Below are positions 58,421 to 64,000 of a stretch of 64,000 nucleotides of DNA, piece after piece. Each line of letters starts with the position of its first letter. The stretch's first letter is position 1. Where the stretch lies: assembly GCA_032719365.1 (NCBI GenBank), contig CM064871.1:33763566-33827565 (forward strand), given 5' to 3'. The translations under genes and the position numbers were made by a program. Below the pieces are notes generated by a model. It was not told the DNA's origin, did not search any database, and saw nothing but the letters and a program-made list of their open reading frames with translations. This stretch comes from Prinsepia uniflora (lineage: Eukaryota; Streptophyta; Magnoliopsida; Rosales; Rosaceae).

Positions 58421-59100
58421 ATTTGACATGACCCTTCCCATAATCCCCCTCGATTGGAGTGGGAGGACCTGCTCCCGTCTAACACGTTCATAAGAAAATG
58501 ACCCAATTACCCTTGGGAATCGAATAAACATGCTAACCACGTGTCAGAAAAGGGATAAACCTACTTCATACCTCGGATACTCAGAGTACGCAACTCCCCG
58601 TGATGCCTCAGCCTGTATATAGCCCGCGTCCACGATCAACTTGGAGGGTACCAAAACCAGTAAAAAGTGTGAGTGGACAAAAACAAAGGTTTGGAAAAAT
58701 CCTTTTCGGAAATCAATTATTAAACCCTCCGTTTAATAAAGCTATGCATGCATCCAGTTTACCAATAAAACATTAATCTCAAAATACGTGCAGTAACTAG
58801 AAAACCAGTAATGTTATAAAACTTACCAACATGAAACCATATCAAGCATCACCGCATATAAGACTAGACTAAAGCCCATACACAACAAAATAGAAAACCA
58901 GCCCTGTTAATATCTCAATAATAACATGACCACATCAGTGTAGAAGCATACCAACCGCACAACACCAGCCATACCGAAATACCCAACATACCAAATCAAT
59001 TGTTGAGTCATCAAATCAAGGTGCGCTACGGGCAGGCTAATATCACTCGGGAACTACGTAACATTACCTCAATGTCTGAGTCACGGTCCTAGTCTCAAGA

Positions 59101-61992
59101 TGTAATGACCCGTAAATTCCAAAAAGGAAAATTAGGAAAATTTCAAGGAAAATGACGATTTTGCCCTTGGAATTGGGTGAACGGTTGACTTTTGGTTCGT
59201 GCTATCAAACGGACTTTGATCGATGACTGTAACGTAGTTCGAGACGTCACAAGTTCATAAACAGGTGGCACGTCCGATTCCGACATTCGAGGAGAAAGTT
59301 ATGATATTCGGAAGTATAAGGGTAATTTGGTAAATTGATTTTAAAAAGGGCTATTTGTTGACTTTTTGATTGGGAACGTGTTTGTACTTTCCATAAGTAC
59401 CGTTGGATAGGTCTTGAGACGCTGAATCGGTAGACAGGTGGCATGCGTCAATCGGAGTTCGGATGTCAAAGTTGCGGGTCTGTGAAGGTGAGGGGCATTT
59501 TGGTAATTTTTCAAAGAAGGGTAAAATGGTAATTTTGGTTGGGCTAAGATCTGATGATTTAGCTGCTTTGGTGAGTCATGCAGGCCTGTGAGTGACACAT
59601 GTCACTATGCAGAGGATGATTAGTGGCTTGATTGTTTTCTGATATTTGGATTGAATTGTACAAAACAACCGCGTGTGTGGTTCCTTCAAGCAAAACAGAG
59701 CATCAGTAAATAATAGACCTCAATCTCTCTGTCTGATCGATCTGTGAGGGGCAATAAAGAGAGAATTTGAGAGGAAGAACTGAGAAGGAGAGAGGGATAA
59801 AAATCTGAAACCGTGGAAACAAACCCGAAACCCAAACCCAAACCCGTAAGAATTCAAATTCTCCAAAAATCGAATTTGAATTTGTGAGTCGTGATACTAT
59901 AAATTGAGATTGGTTAGAGCTTTCTGGGACTGTTTCGATCAGGATTACCTCAGGAATGAAAGGAATTGGTATCCATTTGGCTCTGAAGGGACCTGGTGAC
60001 AGAGAAAAAATTCGAGGTTTGAGTTGTGATCTTAGAGGGATTAAACGATGGAATTGGGCTCGAAAACAAGTTTATCATAATCCAACGAAGCTTTTGGATG
60101 GATCAATTGAAGGAAAACTGGTGGGATTGACAAACTTCGAAGGTTGAACAGTGCCCAGATATTCTTCGAACGTTCATCTTCAAATTGAACGATTAAGGTA
60201 AGAAATCACATAATTGAATGTACAGACCTTCAATTAGCATTAAAACGATATAATTAGCTGAATCAATTGAAGAAAAAGAGTGGAAATTGACAGAGATTCA
60301 ATCGAGTCATCGCGCGGGTTGCAGGACCCGTTTAACAGATAAACGGGTTGGACGACGACTGTAGCATCACTGTTCCCAGGCGTGTGGCACCCATGCGCAG
60401 CCACTCACGGCGGTGCGTGAGGACGCGTGGTAGCTTAACTCGAGGTGATTTCAACATGATTTTTGTCCCATTTAATGTAACAAACATTTTGGCACTGGTT
60501 TCGATGAAATCGGATATCGTTTCGATAGTGTTCAGTGTATCCGAAGTTTTAAAACACATTTAAAATATGTATTTAAATCCCGAAAAAATTGGGGAAAATT
60601 ATATGAGGTATATTGAAATGTTAGTAACCCTCGATAATGATTTTGGATAGGAATGGTGACTTCCGAAATTTACAGAAAAACGTGCAGCTCAGAAAGTGAG
60701 CGATATGGACGGTGTGTGAGTGGACTTTAGTTTCCTACCCAGAATGCATGCATATATGTTTTAAATTATTTTTTATATGATTGGAAATGCTTTGGCATGA
60801 TTGTTGTTTCGATATGATGATTTTCGGATTTTGGGAATATTATATTGTTTTATATGATTTTGGGCACGATTTTCGAGAAAACTGTGAAACTATTTTTTTG
60901 GCCGAAGGCCCGGGATTTGATATTGGTTTTGACTCGGATTATGAGTCAAGAAAGGATTTGATGGATTTGTTATGCTTTCGGGATATATTTTATGGATTTA
61001 TGTGAAAATGGCAACTGGGGTTGCAATTGCGCGGATTTGCGTGAAAGTGACATTTTGGGCTTGAGACCCAATGGAAATGTGATTTTAATTGTATTGGTAT
61101 TTCCATGTGATTACATGATGATATTGATGGTTTTCGGATTTATGACATAATCGGGACTCTGGTTTTATGGATTTTGAGGAAACTATATTTTGGGCTGAGA
61201 CCCTTTATTGAAAATGGTTTTGATTTCAAATGCAACTATTTTTCACTGGTTTTCATGGTGATGATATGTTGCGGATATATAGGGCTTTCGGGTGAGAATA
61301 TGTTTCCCCCGAAGTGCACCCTGAATATTAGGGCTTCCGGTTGGGAATGTGTTTCCCCGGAATGAACCCTAGAGATAACGCTCGCCTCCGTGATGGGATG
61401 TGTTCACCCGGAGAGGTCATGTAGCACGGTCTGTTGTCGTGCAGCCGAGGGAGGCTTGGCTCAGATCAGATGTGCTGGATTATACGGAGATCAGTCGGTG
61501 ATGTGTTCACGACGATCTGGATTGTCGGCTGGTGATGTGTTCATAGCGACGGATGCTCGGATTTTGAGCAGTCCTTGAGCCTATTGTTTTGCACGTGTTG
61601 TAGGGATAATGTGACTATATGAGATCGGATATGGAAATGAGCCCCGTGGTTTTATTGAGATTTGTGATTTATAAACATTTGTGCCCAGATATATTTTACT
61701 CATGATTTATGATATGCATGCATGTTTGTGAAACTTGTGGGTAAGAATGTATTTTGATAAAGGTATTTCTAAAAGTTTTTTTTTGTCCACTCACACCTTT
61801 TCTGTTTTATTAACCCTCCAGGTCGTGGCGCGATGATCGAGGCTGATCGGGAGGTGGAGGAATGAGTGGGCACAGGTGCGGTTATCCCTTGTTTGGCAAG
61901 TGCTGAGGATAAATTTGTAACTTCGGCTGACTTGTCAGACGAGAGCAGGACCGGGCATGGTTATCAAAGTCCTTCGGGGACGGGTCCTGTCA
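59101..61992 (+). mobile_element. Solo LTR K
   Basis: A 2892-bp plus-strand LTR runs from TGTAATGACCCGTAAATTCC to GGACGGGTCCTGTCA, flanked by CAAGA (59096-59100 and 61993-61997). It contains GTGTGTGAGTGGACTTTAG with AATGCATGCATA (60712-60755), GCATGCATG (about 61714), GTCCACTCACACC (about 61786), and TAACCCTCCAG resembling a 3' splice site (to 61822). There is no PBS or internal region. Confidence 0.93.
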
Positions 61993-62352
61993 CAAGAACT
62001 ACGGAGAAATACCTCTACGTCTGAGGATGCTCACATGTCTCGGGAACTACAGAGATTTACCTCGACATTTGAGACTACCCATCACAATATCGGTCTCCGG
62101 AGTATAATAAATCCAATTTTCTCGCAAAACATGTTAATACCGATATTTCTTAAACATTCATCAAATTCCCTAAATCCACATAAATGGCACGTAAAGAACC
62201 ACCAAGAAATTCTCATTATAAATCATATAAAACCATATCGAAACCATATAAAAATGCATGCATAGAGGTAGGAAAACAAAAGTCCACTCACCGTACCACC
62301 GCTCGATCAAAACATTAGCCGTAAGCCAATCTGAAGCCTCTAGGACGTCTGA

Positions 62353-63884
62353 TGTAACGACCCAGCCTGAGTTTACCGAATTAATTAAGGACCAATTGAG
62401 GATTATCGGGAATAATCAGGGATTAGTCAAGGAATTTACGGAGGGTCGGCGTAAAATGACAGTTTTGCCTCTGAAATGGGAAAAAAGTTGATTTTTGACC
62501 CAGGAGGTCAAATGCACGAGGATCAAGAACTGTTACGTAGATTGAGTCGATACGAGTCCGTAGACAAGCGGTACGTCAAATTCGAACGTTCAACTGGAAA
62601 GTTATAGTTCATGAAAGGAATCAATCACTATTCACAAATTGTTTGGTTTTCAAAATGGTTTGTTTTTAGTGGGACCCAAATATCTGCCTTTGGAGCATAG
62701 GATGAGTGACACATGTCACCCACCCTATGGCCCATTTTATTTATTCATGCATCATCGCTATCATTCATCATTCATCTTCATTTCCTCTCAAACATATGCC
62801 TAACTCCCAACAATCATCTTCATCACTCCATCTTCCATTGAGAGATAGTGAGGGTGAGAGAGAGAGGCTAAGGGGATCACTTGGACGGTGGAACCGCTGT
62901 GGGGGTGGCTGGAACACAAAAACGAAGGTAAAAACCTTGGGTTTGAATTTTTGATTTTTGATTTTGATGGTGTTGATTGATTCTAAGCTTAGGATGTTGT
63001 TCCTTAAGCTCCTACAAGTTTATAGGTGCAATTTTGGACGAATTTGGATGTCAGAGGTGGCAAGAATAACAATCGAAAGTTTGGATGAAACTTTGGGAGG
63101 CCATAACTTTCAAATCAAGTACTTTCTTCAATTTATGGGTTCAGATTTGGATTCCTTGGACTGAGTAGATGAATTAACATAGGTAGAACATGGTATTTAG
63201 TTGAGAAATGAGTGAGATATCAATGTTTGAAGTTTCGAGAAAAAATGGAATTTCCTGGCAAGTTTGATCGAGTTGACTTGCGAGTTGATCCGTTGACCAG
63301 TGAGTTGACTCGTTCACTTTAACCGAGTTGACCCATTAACTTTGACTGAGTTGACTCGTTGACTTTGACCGAGTTAACTGTTGACCGTTAAGTTGATGTC
63401 AGCGTTGACTTTGATCAAGTTGACCAGAAACTTTGACTAGGGTGTAGGTGTGTGTGGGCTCATATTTCGAGGTGAGATCGATCCCATTTGAAAGGATTCG
63501 ACTATCTGAATACAATGTTGGTGGTTTCGAGTCGACGAGAGATCGTTTGATAGGACAAATTGTGGTTTTTAGATTAGGGATGCGTGTCCGAGACACGTTG
63601 ACTATTCTGGAAGTTTTAGGGATTTTTTATTAGGACTTGTCTAGATTGGTAATGACCTTTGACTGTGTTTCAGATTGGTCTGGATGACTCGGAGAGGTTG
63701 GATAATCCGGGAATAGCTTATGGCACGGTTATCGAGGCACAACAAAGACGGTCTGTGAGTGGACATTTGCTTTCTAAATATGATGCATGCATAACTATTT
63801 TATATTGATGATTTGAGATTCCTTGACTGCATATGATTGTGGTATTCCATAGTTACGTACTTACAAGTATTTCGAGGTTTATGG
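62353..63884 (+). repeat. LTR L (partial), plus-strand
   Basis: It begins TGTAACGACCCAGCCTGAG after TCTGA. It contains TTGATTTTTGACCC, the near-palindrome GGATGAGTGACA-CA-TGTCACCCACCC (about 62700), a W-box cluster (63273-63438) and GTCTGTGAGTGGACATTTGC with GATGCATGCATAAC (about 63751-63793). It is cut at 63885 by a Cassandra LTR, so neither its end nor a TSD can be seen. The short frames at 62706-63164 have no recognisable domain. Confidence 0.82.
63273..63438 (+). promoter_or_regulatory. Cluster of twelve W-box cores (TTGACC/T)
   Basis: Twelve TTGAC(C/T) hexamers lie on the plus strand in 166 bp, many as GAGTTGACTCG or TTTGACCGAGTT. W-boxes are the binding core of plant WRKY factors (known). 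The density suggests either a decayed GAGTTGACT tandem repeat or a stress-responsive LTR promoter (inference). Confidence 0.65.
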
Positions 63885-64000
63885 TATAACGATCCGACCA
63901 TCTAACACAATATTGTCCGCTTTGTGCCCAGCCCTCACGGTTTTGTTTTCGGGAGGTCACATGCAACTTCCCAGTAGGCCACCCATCCTGGGATTGTTCC
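63885..64000 (-). mobile_element. Cassandra-like TRIM, copy 3 (start only)
   Basis: TATAACGATCCGACCATC..AATATTGTCC matches the reversed LTR start of copy 1, with TG changed to TA. Positions 63966-63990 (CAACTTCCCAGTAGGCCACCCATCC, reversed) are the best-preserved 5S C-box of the three copies. The element continues beyond the window. Confidence 0.82.

Larger units (their letters stand above)
57034..62352 (-). mobile_element. Element J: truncated minus-strand retroelement, host of K
   Basis: It has a left 3' LTR remnant (57034-57297), non-coding internal DNA (57298-58407), a reversed PBS (GGCTCCGATACCA, 58408-58420, one mismatch), then a 5' LTR from 58424, broken by K at 59101 and resuming at 61998. 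Both LTR starts share CGATTAGAGTGGGA / CGATTGGAGTGGGA and AATGACCCAATTACC. The left LTR also lacks about 90 bp around the GATGCCTCAGCC block. LTR L interrupts it at 62353, so its right end is not visible. Confidence 0.75.

Overview
The window is repeat-rich DNA from a plant nuclear genome. The evidence is Ty3/gypsy retrotransposon coding remnants, several families of long (2.1-3.4 kb) LTRs starting near TGTAACGACCC and ending near GGGTCCTGTCA, tRNA-Met-type primer sites (TGGTATCAGAGC), and three Cassandra-like TRIM copies whose LTRs carry 5S-rRNA-like sequence. A flowering plant is likely; I cannot name the species. I find no intact host gene, no rRNA or tRNA gene, and no intact transposon protein. 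Nearly all of the window is retrotransposons inserted into one another, and the order can be read from 5-bp target-site duplications (TSDs).

Layout. (1) 1-7313: the 5' half of a Tekay/Del-type Ty3 element on the minus strand. It has decayed gag, protease, RT and RNase H, plus a 2.36-kb 5' LTR, and is itself split in the protease by a 1.93-kb TG...CA insertion (TSD CCAAC). (2) 7319-39935: a TAT/Ogre-type element on the plus strand (LTR remnant, primer site, gag, protease). It is split by a 29.5-kb minus-strand insertion, element C (8571-38125, TSD CAAAA). C holds a solo LTR D (10138-13242, TSD CACGG), a recombinant LTR-INT-LTR-partial-INT element A (14829-24317), and a complete two-LTR element B (24723-33323, TSD CTCAC). 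A, B and C have about 3.1-3.2 kb of non-coding internal DNA between matched LTRs with a PBS or PPT, so they look like non-autonomous (LARD-like) relatives of the Tekay element. (3) 39936-42961: AT-rich, lower-copy DNA with a small MITE-like element and no convincing gene. (4) 42962-64000: a second stack. A Cassandra LTR is followed by element F, whose 3' LTR holds solo LTR G (46536-56200, TSD ATGTG). G holds solo LTR H (46855-53399, TSD ATATT), which holds solo LTR I (49694-52870, TSD CTTGT). G also holds a complete Cassandra (54039-54580). The end of F is broken by element J, whose LTR holds solo LTR K (59101-61992, TSD CAAGA) and then LTR L, which runs into a third Cassandra at the window edge.

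The least expected signal is inside the long LTRs. Families share a fixed order of structured motifs. Two arrays of tiny inverted repeats (5-6-bp arms around a 3-nt centre) keep their pairing while their bases change. An 11-bp-arm hairpin lies upstream of the arrays. Distant inverted copies of TGTGAGTGGAC / GTCCACTCACA, each next to a GCATGC block, bracket the whole region. A 3'-splice-site-like block follows. In one LTR of A, a single deletion removes one bracket, the hairpin and exactly one of the two arrays. This suggests a conserved RNA or DNA structural module in non-coding retroelements.
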